Shown here one piece after another: positions 21,130 to 34,348 of a stretch of DNA of 64,000 nt; positions within the stretch are counted from its first letter, which is position 1; the number at the start of each line of letters is the position of its first letter. A program made the position numbers and the translations under genes. The notes beneath the pieces are model-generated. The model saw only the letters and a list, made by a program, of their open reading frames with translations. It searched no databases and was not told the origin of the DNA. This DNA is from Endomychus coccineus (lineage: Eukaryota > Arthropoda > Insecta > Coleoptera > Endomychidae), in the NCBI GenBank assembly GCA_958510875.1, contig OY294067.1:33654912-33718911 (forward strand), read 5' to 3'.

Positions 21130-23335
21130 TTGAAAATGATGTTCATCAGTTTCCTCTATACCTAACCTGACCTGTCATTTTGAAACATTTCGAAATAGTT
21201 TTCGAGCATCAGGAAAGAAAATATGAATCTCTCTTTTGATGTAATACTTATTGGGAAAAATAGTTTGAAATTCTCCAGATATGGGCAAACATTTGGAGAA
21301 GTACAAGTACATCTACACGAAACAAACATACATCATTTCAAAAACAGATATATCCATGAAAATCCGGAAAATGCATTTTGGGTCGATCACAATACTTTCC
21401 CTTACACTATACCACGTATAATCTAGGAAGTAAAATTTGTAAAAAAAATATTAAAATTAGTTTGGCTACTCGAACTCATCCGAACGTTTCCCTTAAATTT
21501 GAAGGATTTAAAATTATTTTTCCCAAATAATAAATACATCAACAGAAATATCCATGTCTTTTATTCCGGATGCTCGAAAGCGATCCCGAAATATCCAAAA
21601 ATAAGAAGAGAGTAATGGATTCTCAGAGAGGAACGTGCAAACTTAAAAAGTTTCATAAAGTCCACATATTGCGACAACGACTTAACTTGGGTTTTGTATT
21701 ATGATTAAAACTCAAAATACTCACTTGTAATGATCGTTTCAGACGAAACATCCTGTAAAATAGTATAAAAAAGTTATGAAGGTTCATATTATTGCATGAA
21801 TTCAGGGTTTCAGGCAGCAGAAGAAATACACTTCAAAACTAGTATTTCGATTCCAAAGGATATCATTGAATATTATATTGAGGAGAATGTTTCATATATC
21901 CGAAGATGTTCAAAGACGAAACAAAGTTCCACAAGCCAATGGAAGATCATAGTAAATTCCAACAATTTATATTTTGAATCTGTAGCTTTGTTGACTGGAA
22001 ATTAATTGAAAAATGCACACTACTAGCATTGGAGAAGATTCTGTAGCAGAAAACATTTCTCGTATTCTTCAACAATGCATGATTCGTGTCCTGTCACTTG
22101 CAGGAATGGACGAGGACGCGTTTTGAAAAATTCAAAGTCATACAGTAAAGTTTGTTTCGAAAAACGCCTTACATTTGTCCTTGATGCGTTGTGGTAATAA
22201 GCCAAAGCCGCATTTTGGATGGTGTAACCAGGATTCAAGATAATAAAAACATCCATTTTTTCACCAAAAATAAATACCATACGTAAAGTTGTGTTTAGAC
22301 AACATAATGATTAATTGGGTGCGATAAAGATTCGACAAAGATGAGGATATGATGGGCGTGATTTATTAACACGTATGTCGTCATTACCTCATCTAAAACT
22401 GATAACTAGACGAAGCTTTCGATAGATTCATTCCATTTCGCATCTAAAATTACTGTACGCATCTCACATGATCAGGCCCAACCTTCTAAACAGTTGATTG
22501 CGATTCACTTGTCCATTCTGTGAAGCATTAAAATGCGTCACAATAGTCTTGTATATAGCGATTCGTAAAACTCAAGATGATGTTATATTACAGATCCAGT
22601 CTCTTATGGTATGATAGAATACGGAAGGACTGTAAAATATACGTTTGCACGAAATGATCTATGACGAATAGAAATCAGTACAATAGGGAATTCATGTATG
22701 ATTGATTGAAAAATTATGTACAACACATAACTTCCGAAATTGCTGTGCTGTTGTGTAATCAAATTAACGTTAGTAGCAATTGATATTGAGTGCTAAGGCT
22801 TCCAAACCGAATTCAAGCCTCGACGTGAACTAAATGAAAATACGAAAAAATATGTGACGTTATAGTTATTTGATTACCTGCGTATACTAAGAAAGCTGAC
22901 AAAATCGGATGCATTTGTGTGATTGAATATCGATTTGTTTACGTAAACATGAACAACCTAGAGTGATATTGGGTATGGAACTTGGTGTTCCTCGAAAATG
23001 AGATGTGAACACATAACATCACTTGAAACAGTATCAACATATTTCTTATTACATTAGCGAGAATAAATATTTGCCAATGAATCTAATGCGATGACATTGG
23101 CATAGCACGTCATTACGAAAATGTTATCCTCTAAATGTATCCTTCATAGAAAGTCAATCAAGGTGATTATTTTCTTCAATATAGTTCATTCCAATATATG
23201 TCGAATTTTTAATAAAACTAGGACAATTCTAGGAGCATTAGATATTTTGGTAAAATCACGAATGAACGGGAATGGAATAATATGAATTTTACTACTCAAA
23301 AGAACTAACACACTAGGTCATAACAAAGATGTCAT
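21130..23335. other. No recognisable feature
   Basis: Several short open frames (21223-21426 plus, 21796-22005 plus, 22023-22280 minus) have no motif I recognise and no second copy in the window. The 22023-22280 frame (85 codons) is the most coding-like, but nothing supports it beyond length. Confidence 0.35.
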
Positions 23336-23344
23336 CAAAAGGAG

Positions 23345-23615
23345 TGAAATCTTGAATCCATAAGTTATATTGTGAATCTTGTTCAAACTTATATGTAGGT
23401 CAAAGTGGTAGGTCTTACTCTAATAGAGTGGTTGAACATTTTAGGAATTATAGAAATAATAATCCTGACTCCTCATTATGTCACTCATTTGCTAGAGACG
23501 GGCCACCAATTGAATCAAAATTTCCAAATCAGACATGTGGTAAATAAACGTGAATTTTCGGATAACTTGGAATATTCAGAAATTAATAAATATAAGCACT
23601 TTCACTCAGGTAGAG
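23345..23615 (+). pseudogene. Penelope-like GIY-YIG endonuclease fragment
   Basis: HKLYCESCSNLYVGQSGRSYSNRVVEHFRNY, then a frame change into GHQLNQNFQIRHVVNKREF, is a GIY-YIG nuclease of the Penelope type. It has a Cys-x2-Cys start, YVGQSGRS for the YIG motif with its Arg, and EHF further on. No reverse transcriptase lies next to it. It probably comes from the same family as the fragment at 16.8-17.8 kb. Confidence 0.6.
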
Positions 23616-24049
23616 TTTCCATATTCTCCGCTTCTCAATCTTTTCCTTGATTACTGGATTTCAATCACTAAGTTGGAAACAATTTATACTTTTTTGATCT
23701 TTAACATCTATAAACAAAACTTTTGTCTTCGCTAAAAACTGTCTTTACCTCTGAAAATATGTAAAAAAAAATTTTTAAGAAAAAAGCAACAATGCATATA
23801 TCTGATTTTTTTAAAATTTTTTAATTGAATATTCTCAAAGCGCAACAGTGACTCGTTTTCAATTCTCTTCCGAAAAAATAGACAAAACGTACTTGACATA
23901 CATACATTAATTGACCCGAATATTTTCAGATTTTTTCCCCACCTTTTGCATTTCTTCTTCCTCATTTTTAGGAATTTTAGAGTGGTCATATACAGGAGAA
24001 TATTAATTATTCGGAAAAATTCACATGAGCATGGAGATTATTTTCATTT

Positions 24050-24925
24050 GGGCTTAAAGTCTGGCACCAAAGCCTTCTTGGGAAACTTCAGGCATATGGT
24101 TTGCCGCCTCAACTTTGTAGCTTACTATCGAGTTTTCTCTAAGACGGATCACTTCAAGTGGTGGTTGACGGGGAATCCTTCGATATTATGACTGTCAACG
24201 CTAGTGTTCCGCAGGGACCTGTCTTGGCGCCAACTCTGCTTCTACTCCAAATATAAACAATCTACTGGAAGCGACCATCTGTCCCGTTCACAGCTTTGCA
24301 GATGATGGTAAAATTCATACCGCTTTCTCATCTTGATCCCTCATACCATCCAATGAAGCCAGAAGAGCGAGACAGAGACAGGTTGATGCAACGAAAACAA
24401 GAGCTTGCGTCTTCTCCAGGGAGGCGGATCTCACAATCCCTAATATGATGATGTCAGGACAACTATGAGTATGATGTCTTTCATATCCACGCTCGTGATC
24501 ACCACCAACAGCACCCTCTGATGAGATGATCATGTGAGGTTTATTGCGAAAACCGCTTCTCAAGAACTTGGTTTCCTACTCCGTGCGAAGAGCTACTTAA
24601 TATCCCAGCAGCTCCTCATAATCTACAAGGCACAGGTTCGACCTGTCCTGGAGTACTCTTCACATGTTCAAAGTTCGGCTCCCAAACGTACGCTGAATCT
24701 CTTGGATTCTATCTAGTAAAGAGCTATTCGTCTGATTGTTTCTCTTCTATTGTTTCACCTCGAGATATTCTAGGTAGGTAGACTAGACAAGCTCAAACTA
24801 GTCACTTTCAAGCTCGATACTTCTTCCTAACAGTCAGTTGTGGAGCTCTTTACCTAGTGAGGTCTTTCCCTATGTCTAGAACCTCCAATTTCACCACTGG
24901 CTCAAACAATGCTCTCTGCTTCCTC
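24050..24925 (+). pseudogene. CR1/Jockey-type LINE fragment
   Basis: KLQAYGLPPQLCSLLSSFLS (24085), NASVPQGPVLAPT (24200-24235), HSFADDGKIHTAF (24290-24325, catalytic ADD box), then FIAKTASQELGFLLRAKSYL, LLIIYKAQVRPVLEYSSHV and APKRTLNLLDSI (24536-24716) are the ordered end of a reverse transcriptase and its thumb in CR1/Jockey LINEs. IRLIVSLLLFHLEIF follows as the degraded C-terminus. Multiple frameshifts and stops make it dead. No endonuclease domain is present. Confidence 0.7.
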
Positions 24926-26390
24926 TTGTATAGTCAAAGTATAAAAAAAGTTTAATTTTTCCTCATGTACACTGAAATTCTATTATTTACGGAATAAGGC
25001 GTGTTTTCTATACCTTCCGATAATTTTCACATTTAATTCCAATTTACCTTTACTATTGATTTCACTACTAACCCATTGCATAAGGTTTCATCAAAATTCA
25101 TTTTGTAGATCTAAAATAAGAGGTGAAAAGGCTCCCCTCATCGACTGGACTAGTAATTCAACATTAATCGATATATTATCCAGAATAGTAACTGATCTAG
25201 AAATATTCACAGCTCTCATTTCAAATCATCAGTAGCTATTATTTGATTAAAATGACTTACAAATGTATATAAACATAGATATAAATTCTTCGAAGTGAAT
25301 TGGACAAAATTATGTGTTTCATAAATACAATATCAGCTCCTTTCATATTATTATTCCTTATGGAGAATGTAAAATTCCATGTGTATTCGCTATACAATAT
25401 TCAATGTCTTTAGGATTAAGGATCATGACTTCATTTATTCAGATAATCCCAAATAGTCACTTAACGGGAAACTGCCTTGTGTCAAGACGAACATCCTATA
25501 TAAACGTTCAATACATTTGAGCTAATACACATTGGATTCATTTGCAGATGGACAGAATCAGTAATAGCAAGAAGGAATACAACCGGACACTGCGAGACAA
25601 TATGTGGTAACCATGTGACCCCCGTGCGTGCATTGTTATCGAGTAATCAAGCTGAGTGGTGGTTAGATTCAGGTCGCTGTTACTAGGAAGTTCCCTACAA
25701 CAAAGAGACAAACTTTCTAAATTCCTCAACATCCGTTATTACGTCATACTCTGTAGAGATATCCATTCAAGAATGAGTTCTTAGCAAATAAATGGGATTA
25801 GGTCATTTGAAAATAATTCAATCAAGCTAAAAACTAATACCCGTAATTTTGAAATGGAATATAAGAGAAGGAGCTTCTGTTCATACTGAAGTTGCGTGAT
25901 TTACTGATAAAGGGTGATTGGGCTTTATGACAAAAATCGACGTATGAAAGCTGCTGCAACTCTAAGAATTCAATTATGCAGTCAATAGTAAAATCTGATA
26001 AAACACAAATTTAGACTTCGATGACAATAATATGATTTCTCGAAATGAGCTCCTCGTAAGACTGAAATGTAATATAATTCCTCAAAAGCTATATTATCGA
26101 TATATATTTGGGAATGTGTTGGGCATAGCTATGTCTACGATGACATGAAGTCCAGAAAATTTAATGACAAGTTACTGATTGTTGGCAAATTAGGAATATC
26201 CATATTTTAGTTTATACCACCACACTTCTTCCATTGTAATTTCACATCGTCATTATCAAAGACGCTTGTGAACTGAATTTGGAGTTAAGATTCGGAAAAT
26301 AGCAATATATTCGAACGATCAAATTTGGGAAAAAGAAGTGACTATTATTCTCTTTCTGATAGGAGAGAGTATAGCAGGTACTTCTTGGCC
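24926..26390. other. Spacer, possible faint Penelope remnant
   Basis: 25100-25260 has a short gtgaaaaggctcc block that occurs in the opposite strand sense at 17590, hinting at a Penelope remnant. It is too short to call. Otherwise nothing is recognised. Confidence 0.25.
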
Positions 26391-26391
26391 G

Positions 26392-26550
26392 AAAATGGTA
26401 ATTACTTGAAAATACTTGTTCTCAGAGTTGACCTGAAAGTTAATTGTAGTAGGACTCGTAATGATGGATCGTTTTCAATCATAAGGTTATCTGTTTACAC
26501 ATTTTTACAATTTCCAATATCCCTAAATATTGGTTGGTATTGCAATTGGT
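26392..26550 (+). repeat. Direct repeat flanking the RNase H LINE, left copy
   Basis: About 140 bp matches 27778-27905 in the same orientation. Shared blocks include attacttgaaaatactt, agagttgacctgaaagttaa, aggactcgtaatgat and acaatttcc. The LINE remnant at 26570-27765 lies between the two copies. Confidence 0.7.
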
Positions 26551-26569
26551 TGAGATGGTAGCTAGCTTA

Positions 26570-27765
26570 ATATAAAGCTTAGTGCACTTACCCAAAGACC
26601 TTTGTACACTATCCCCTGCTACGTTGTTCAGGGAGTATTTGGCTGTCCCGATGCTCAACAGAATCCTAAGATCTGTCTCACGCTTAGATCCTTTAAGTCA
26701 TCGGCCATGATGATCCCCGGACCGAGCCAGGTTTACCGCCATTCAAAAAGAAAGTGGATTGACGACTTCACTTTTTCCCACTCGCATATCCTACTCAAAG
26801 AAGTGTCGCTTCTCCCCACTGTATGTTCGAATTTCATCAGATTTCCGTGACCTGTGAAGATCTTGCAGATTATCCTAATGCTTTGCCTGGTCAACGAGAG
26901 TATCTCGCTTGTCCTCAGACCTACCTCATTTCCAGCCAGCGCTTTGGTAGTTCGGCAGTCGTTCATGGTTCTGCATACTGAGGCATGCGGATTTCTCAGA
27001 CAGTTCCGCAGGATACCCCCGTCGTAGAGAATACCAACAAGAGGGTCTTGAGGACCACTCAAACTGGCCCCCGCTCTGACCAGTTTGTTCGCTCTTTCAT
27101 TCCCTTTTCAAACTGAGTGACCCTGAATCTAGATCACGTCGATCCTGTGTCCACCGGCTTGCCTGTTAAGGATCTCCTTGGTATCCCTGACAAGCCTCGG
27201 GGACACAATCGGGCTTTTCAGGACGTTGCGTGCTGCCTAATTGCCCGAACAGATCCATGTGGTCTCATTTATCTCACCATAGCTGAGTAGCTTCTCCACA
27301 CATCTATGGATGGCAAGCATCCCGACCGAGAAGACTGTTTGAGATCTCCCATCCGCACGGAGTACCCATCAATATATCTAGGACTTCTTATCTTGAAATA
27401 ATAATAGCTGAGTAGATCCACATCAACTGCTCAGGCCCCAAACCCCACTTCATGCCAATTGCTCTCTTACACTGCCAAAAGATCACCATAACACTTTGAC
27501 ACCTAGTCTCCAGTTGCTGCTGCCAGAATAGTTTTTGTCCAGGGTGACTCCCACATACTTCACCGTCTCGGAGAAGTCAACTTACTCGCCCCCAACTACC
27601 ATTTCCTCCAGGGGCTTGAGTTTGTACCTTCTGGAGAAGAATAATGGTAGTTTCCTCCGGCTGAATGAAAAGTTTGTTCTCTTCACCGCAGACTTCTGTA
27701 ATTATCAAGGCTTGTTGAACGAGCTCCTGCAAGGTACTCCTAAATATCCTAAGTAGTCATTATTC
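26570..27765 (-). pseudogene. RNase H-bearing LINE fragment (I/R1/Jockey group)
   Basis: On the minus strand the end of a reverse transcriptase reads ELVQQALIITEVCGEENKLFIQPEETTIIL (27730-27640), QQQLETRCQSVMVIFWQCKRAIGMKWGLGPEQLMWIYSA. RNase H follows with DGYSVRMGD-like and INETTWICSGN-like segments in broken frames. The C-terminal part is NDCRTTKALAGNEVGLRTSEILSLTRQSIRI and SRICEWEK (26990-26770), the latter a degraded Cys-rich RICE.E..H motif. It is decayed by frameshifts. The order RT, RNase H, Cys-rich tail fits LINEs with a C-terminal RNase H. Confidence 0.65.
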
Positions 27766-27777
27766 CTAACTAGTTAG

Positions 27778-27905
27778 TAAATAATTACTTGAAAATACTT
27801 ATTCCCAGAGTTGACCTGAAAGTTAATTGAACTAGGACTCGTAATGATGAATTGTTTCTAATCATAAAGTGACTTATTCACTTATTTATACAATTTCCGA
27901 AATCC
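27778..27905 (+). repeat. Direct repeat flanking the RNase H LINE, right copy
   Basis: Partner of 26392-26550. It is slightly diverged, with single-base changes and small indels. Confidence 0.7.
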
Positions 27906-30290
27906 TCAAATGAAGTTCGTGACTGTATTTCAAAAGAGAAAGTCCCATCATGATTGTATGGCCGATTTGTAAGACATGGTTTGCTATGACGGACTGATCA
28001 ACGTTATCAGTACAAACATGATTTGAATACTCTTCGAATCCGGTAGCAACATTTTTTTAGTGGAGCCAACAAAATTATTACCATCGTTACACTATCTTCT
28101 ATATGAATGTTTCTGTTTAATTTACATTCTACTATCCGATGATAATGATTTCACAATTGGTAAGTGTCATATCAACCAGCAACTTTGAATTCAAGGTGTA
28201 GTATAGGAATTTTCCATCCCTATACGAGATTACCTAAAATCCCTCAATTAGCGAATACAACCTTATTTCTATTATTAAATACATATAATCCATGTTTGTA
28301 AATGCATAAGGAATACACAAACAATATGTTCAGTGTTATGATCACCTTGTAATAATAGAAACAAGTTGTTTAGTATAAGCTATACAACAAGGGACCCTGA
28401 CATCACGAGCGTGGGAACCTTGTAACCAAGGTAGATATTGAAAGACTGATATTTATACTAGGATTATTATTAGAACATAGCAATTAAGATTAAGATGTAT
28501 TAGTATGATTGTTAGGTGATGCTTATATTTATTATGATCAATTATTATAAGTAGTGTAATTGTGTGGAGTATGACTTTAAGCCATAATGACGTCGCTCTC
28601 CAAGATCAGTAAATACAAACCCTTTTTGTAACGTGAGTGTTTCAATTCCTGTGCCCCAAAGGACCACAGATCGGCTTATGGCAAACTATCCCCAGTCGTT
28701 AAGAGCTGATCCCCACAATGGGAACCTAGGATGGAAATAAAATTTGAGTTCAAAAGTTACTAGAATGTTCGAAATGCCTTACTTCTACTTACATGTAAAT
28801 CTCACGTAAATGTAAATTAATGAAACGATGTTAATTTGTATTACGCCATACGCCGTCATGTAACGGTTGATGGATTGGAATTTTCACTTTTTCATATTTT
28901 AGTCACAAGAAATAATCCAATAGATTCAAATGTATTAGACAACATTGAGTTCAGGGATTTCCAATTCATTTGTTTGGAAAAAAAACAATCGATTTCCTTT
29001 CAATTTGTGAGGACAAATCTTAAAGGCTTGATGAGTGACCCAAAAATCAATTTCCTCTATCGAAATTTGTATTGAAGAAGTATCATCATAATATGTGAGA
29101 CAGTATTCAAGGAATTTCCAATTCGAAATAGGTCTCGCTATATTTAGATTCATAAGTTTCTGGGTATAATAACGAACAATGGTAATTTTGTGATTGTGAG
29201 ATCAGCAATGTTTTCATTACAAACCGCTAAAGTTGATTCGAAGCTAAGTTACCTCCTGTACAATAGTATATATCAGATTATCTAAACACCGTCAACAAAC
29301 TACCTACAAACACTTAAATCGCGTGACACTTGTAACAATGAGGTCGCATAAAACTATCAGAGCTGTCAACTTGTTTTGTTGTCGTCAGTAAAAACTTAAT
29401 TATGAGCATATATCCTGATATTAATATCGCACTACAAAGCCTGTGTACGTTTAATTATGACATTCCTATAACGAAAGCATCTACAGAGCGTATAATTGTA
29501 ATATGTTGGTCGAGATTTTGGATCTTGGACAGAGGCGTAGTTTATAGTAAGATCATGAAATACATTTCATTCTAAAGTCGATGAAATTCATCAGTGTTGC
29601 TTTATCTAGACACCGGTTATTCAGAGGACGACATAAACTCTTCACATCGTAGAGAAAGATTTTCCGATGCTATTATGTAATTTTTTTCGAATAATACTTT
29701 TTTTGATCAAGTTCATGTAATAGTGAATCGATCGATCAGTAATTAGGAGGTATTACGAATAGATATCCATTCCATTATACGAAAAATAAGAATTACCACA
29801 TTTGCTAGCACACATTGCTCTGCTAGCTGTAGGCAATTTTAGTTGATTTTGACTGAGATCAGCCCTTGAAATAGTCTATATTTCTAAAAGCAAATTCCAT
29901 ATTTCGAAATACAGTTAGACCAATATGATAAATTTATACCAAATTATAAATAGTAATAATTGGGGATTCAATCAGTTATATTATGCTCTTTATTATATTG
30001 ACTAAGGATAATATAGATAGATAATCTGTGTATGAGTGTATGAGTTTCAATATCAAGTATTCGAGAATAATTATTATCACATCGATAATTTGTTTGTCTC
30101 CTGCAAAAGTTTGACATCATTATAATTTTCAAGCTACCTACTAAATAGCTAAAGAGCTAATCGATATGGACGATACCGTGTGCATTCCAAAGAACTGTCG
30201 ACATGATTTGGTTGGCTGATAAACCTACTTTGGACTTTTTGGGTTGCGATAAGCCAGGACAAGTCTACTCTTCTGTTTTATTATTCAGGA
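27906..30290. other. Spacer with a weak solo-LTR-like stretch
   Basis: About 28335-28650 begins tgttatgatcacc, contains an agtaaataca signal-like sequence, and ends near cctgtgcccc. This is loosely the shape of a solo LTR, but I see no matching second copy or target duplication. Overlapping opposite-strand open frames at 28836-29153 have no motif. Confidence 0.2.
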
Positions 30291-30299
30291 ACTTCTCAC

Positions 30300-30725
30300 C
30301 TTGACCGCGGGGACATAGGTCACACAAACACATCATATGCTTATTATTTTCGTCTTTGCATACTCGAGCGTTATAATTTTGGTTCAGTCCTTCAGTTGTA
30401 TTACGAACTGTGATTTGATATGACTTATATCTTTATAAGAAAATTGTTCAGGAGTGGATTCTTGATTCATATACTTAAAACATTAATGTGTTCCAATTTC
30501 GATTACTCGTGTTTCTGTTCGTTTCGGCGACGTGGGCATTTTAAATTGAAATTAGTGCGATAAGGACGCCTTGTGATGATACAATTAGTTTTAATAAATC
30601 ACGTTTTATACATTGATAACTTTTATGATGATGGTCGTGAGGCCGAAACGTACTAAAGGCAAAATAATAAGCATATGTGTTAGTGTGACCTATTTCCCTA
30701 AAATTTATATATAATTCATACCTGG
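30300..30725. mobile_element. Penelope terminal-repeat remnants, inverted (family 1)
   Basis: 30315-30360 matches, in minus orientation, the cacatatgcttatta and cgtctttacata block at 56158-56190. 30440-30720 matches the same repeat in plus orientation, including gtttcggcgacgtgggcatt and gaaattagtgcgataaggacgc. No coding part remains. Confidence 0.65.
30620..30660 (+). ncRNA. Decayed hammerhead, family 1
   Basis: The structure is recognisable: AUGAUGA (30625-30631, core C3 changed to A), extra U, GGUC-GUGA-GGCC stem II and GAAA (30645-30648). Stem III is broken (ACG-UA-CUA). It should be inactive. Confidence 0.6.
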
Positions 30726-31081
30726 GTCAAGAATCATTCTAATTTTCAGTTTTTATTTATCAGGCCAAATTGATTTCATATTATACAGGGGCAATGGTAT
30801 TGTTGGAGGGTCAAAACAAGTATTCAAATATGGAACAAAAGTGAATTGTAGGACTAGTATTATGTGAGGTTGAGGGAATGAAATATTCCCAGTAGATATA
30901 GAGGACATTTTCATCATGTTAGACATGAACAACCGTAAAAAATTGGCAGTAACATTCCTGTTTTACAGACTGGCCTTGGCATTTTCAAGTTCCAATAAAT
31001 GTTCAAATAATCGGTAAGTCATCCGTATGTGTGGATATGAAAATAACATGATGAATAATCACAGAAAGTCATGATTAGTTG

Positions 31082-32692
31082 CAGTGGCGGCTCGTGAACT
31101 TTTTAAGAGAGAAGGCTGGACATAAAACGTTCTTGTAAAAATATACTCTATTCAGCCAATAAATTTAACCTTTGCACAGCGACCGTACCAGCTACTTCAG
31201 TGACAAAATTAATTGTTGCCAAGCAAGAACCAACGTGGAGGTGTAGAGTTTCTCTTGGCAAAACATTTTTTTGTTCGTATTTTTCGATTTTTGATATTTT
31301 TCAATTTTTTGAAATTTTTCATATTTCGTTTTTTTTTATTATTTTTATTACCTTTTTTTATATATTAACGGAATTCTACAGTCTTTAGTTTGCGAAAAAT
31401 GATCAATAATATTATCATAAAATGTACCATTTTGTTTTAAGTGTTTCACTAAATCTTTTTCAACAGATATCAAACTAACATTGTATAAACGATTTTGGCC
31501 CATTGTATTTCGCATGTAAGTTTTAATTCGTTTGAGAGTAGAAAATAATCTCTCCACCGATGCCGACGTGACAGAAATGGTGACTGTCAAACAAAGTAGT
31601 TTATAAAACTGAGGTAAAACTTGTTGCAAATCATTGTCTATCATATATTTTATCATACCGGCGTGAATGTCGTACTGGCCTAAAATATCTTTATCCGAGT
31701 AGGTATGTAACCCATAATTCATTGTGCAGTGTTATTTTATCAAAAAATTTATATTTTAGAACTAAGTTATCTAAAAGTGTATTGGGAAACTCTTTCGAAA
31801 AAAAGATTCGAAAAATCTTCTATTCGTCAAGTCGAAAAACTTCGATTCATGTAAATCGGAAAATCGAATCTCAATTCGATCTGAAATTTCATAAAAAAAG
31901 TTGTTCATAATGTAGTTTCTTGTCTACCAAATTATATGTTTTCCTCCTTCAACAATATTCTGTTTACCGGTTAATTTAAACTTAATACTCAATGTAATAT
32001 GTTCCTGCGATTTTTCATGTCTGTCTATACCACGAGCTAAATTTTTCAAACCATCATAACCCGAGTGCCACCAACATGAAGTTGTATCAGATGTAAATAG
32101 CAAGCAATATAATTTATTGTGTATTTCGATTTTGAAACATCGTCACCACTAATCCTTTCAAATCCGGTAAAGGCCGTTTATTTTTAACAAAACACTTTTC
32201 TATCATATGTTAATCCACTAAATGAATTTTCAAAGAACCCAGCAACTAAGTCACTCATCATTTTAACGTTCACCGATTAGATGAATTATAACTTAACTAC
32301 TTAACCTTACTTCGCCTCGCGGTACAAAAACAAGAACTAACGGAACACGACACGTGTCGCATTCTTCTAGCGGAAGGGCGGTAGCAAGTAATCGTATTTC
32401 ATTCGACCGACGATTCCGTACGAGAAGCTAGCCTACATAGGGTGTTGCCATATTCGCTCTTTTACCCTATCTGTCAATTGAACTGCTTGGAAAACGGCAA
32501 CTGTGTTGACACACGTATTTAGCGTTTGAGATGGCCACTGTTGCCAGATTAAAAATAACTACTGAGAACGGGGAATTAATTGTAAAATTTAAAGAATTAT
32601 CTGAGAAACAGGAAATAAAATGGAGAATGATCATTAAGATAGATTGGTGAGGAGGCTGAGCCTCCTTAGCCTCCTTCGAGGAGCCGCCACTG
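31082..32692 (-). mobile_element. hAT transposon copy A, internally deleted
   Basis: Ends are CAGTGGCGGCTC and GAGCCGCCACTG, with an exact 8-bp target duplication ATTAGTTG at 31074-31081 and 32693-32700. It is 1611 bp, shorter than the 2.6-kb copies at 42 and 61 kb because of deletions in the middle and N-terminal coding parts. An 8-bp duplication and the dimerisation domain place it in hAT. The subterminal gaggctgagcctcc palindrome is shared by all four copies. Confidence 0.92.
31348..31722 (-). pseudogene. hAT transposase C-terminal dimerisation domain
   Basis: A 124-codon frame contains YKLLCLTVTISVTSASVERLFSTLKRIKTYMRNTMGQ: the hAT dimerisation motif with SASVERLFS and the following LYNVSLISVEKDL helix. 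It is the end of the transposase. The N-terminal zinc finger survives only as scraps at 31970-32280, and the catalytic domain is missing, so the copy cannot make a transposase. Confidence 0.85.
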
Positions 32693-32700
32693 ATTAGTTG

Positions 32701-34225
32701 TTGCATAAAGATAATCCGATTAATGATTATCAATGTGCAGAACCTTTTCCGTTTTCCTATATTTGCTGTATATTTAAATATTATCATTTATAACAAAGTC
32801 AATTCAGTTGAGTCTCTTATTTTGAAAATCAAGGAGTTGTGATTTAAATATTGAAAATAAGTTCACCTTTATCCACTAAAATAGTATCAAAGTAATAAGC
32901 ACCTTTCGGCTACCAATATAAGGTATGAATAGAGTTATAATATATCCACAGTGTGAACTCGTTTTTAGTTTATAGTTGAAAAGAATACAAAAGCTTTCTA
33001 CAAAAAGCAGTTCGATATTTTATAAATATTCTATCGATTTTTGTATATGGGGGGAACGGGAGCTCACCCAAAGGGAAACAATAATCTAAAACATGTACGA
33101 TCCCTGGTCAACACTGGTTGCATTCAATTGTGGGAAAGGATTAACAGTTGAGTGCTTGTGATGATATTGTTGATGACTTTCATGTGTGTTTGAATGGTTA
33201 TGGAAGATATAATACGAAATGGTCATTATAATTTGAAGAGACTAATCGATTATTTCAAAATGGAATAATAACCTAATCGAACATACATATCACAATTTCT
33301 AACTAACAACATCATAATTCAGTTACAAAATAGATTAAGCAGGCAGTAAGAGAGTTACGTGACATATTCGAAACGTGTATCAACAAAGCAATAGGATGAT
33401 GTTAATTAATAGCAAGTTGATTGTGAACGTAAATAGAATTGAGCGAACTCTGCGCTCACGATTACAATGCATACAACGACTTTCAGCAGTTCATAAACGA
33501 GTTGGACACGTTATTGAAACGCGCGGCAACTTGCACGCGATCTCTAGTAACTGCTACGTTGTCAACACATTTTTACATTGTGTATATGATAATTTTCTGC
33601 GATTGGATGCATAATATCCAATGACCGATGGCGGGCGGTTCTTTACTTCAGACGAATGTTCCGTTGGTGACCCAGTTAGATATTGACCTGTTGGCAAACC
33701 AAGGCGGAGCTCCCTACACTTTCTAACCAACATTATGTTGATGCAGTTACTTCGATTTCTTGAGACTGCCACTTGTTTGATTTTATATAATACTTCATAG
33801 AACTCCCAGTTTGTTTGAGTACGATGAATTTTATCAGCCCCAAATATCCTTTCATTATTTACACATGACGAACCCTCTGGGATTTACATACAAGCTTATC
33901 GAAAATATTTCAAATAAATAGATTCGTATGAAGAACGTGAACTACTAAACACACCATATCATATTGAGTGAAGTGAATCATCCAGATACAAATAATGTTG
34001 TTCGTCCATTTGTAGCCAAAAAAAAAAACTAGCAGTCACCAAGCACTGCTGACTGAAGTGAATACTGACATTATGAAGTAACCAATTTATTTCATGTTAT
34101 CTTTGAATTATTGTAGCATCCGAAATTACAATTTTATTATTTTTGAATGAAAATTAATATAATTAGTTTTTCTTTAGTTTTCACAACTGTCAGCATTTCA
34201 ATCAACAATTATATACATTTTTATA
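32701..34225. other. Spacer with a fused Penelope terminal-repeat scrap
   Basis: 32860-32960 carries a minus-oriented family 2 scrap ending in tttcggctacc, joined to a plus-oriented scrap with atatccacagtgtgaac; this is another inverted fusion. 33375-33780 has overlapping open frames with no motif. Nothing else is recognised. Confidence 0.35.
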
Positions 34226-34348
34226 TTTAATAATAAAAAGCGTATAATGGGCGGTACAATCCCGTGCGGATGGAATCTTGGCCGGAAAAAGGACTAAAAG
34301 CCGGTAGGTAAATTCGGCCGGAAGTTTTAAGTTGCTTCCTTATCTCAT

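Noticed and set aside
28335..28650. Solo LTR
   Set aside because: Only loose TG start and a polyadenylation-like signal; no target duplication, no matching copy and no internal retroelement sequence.
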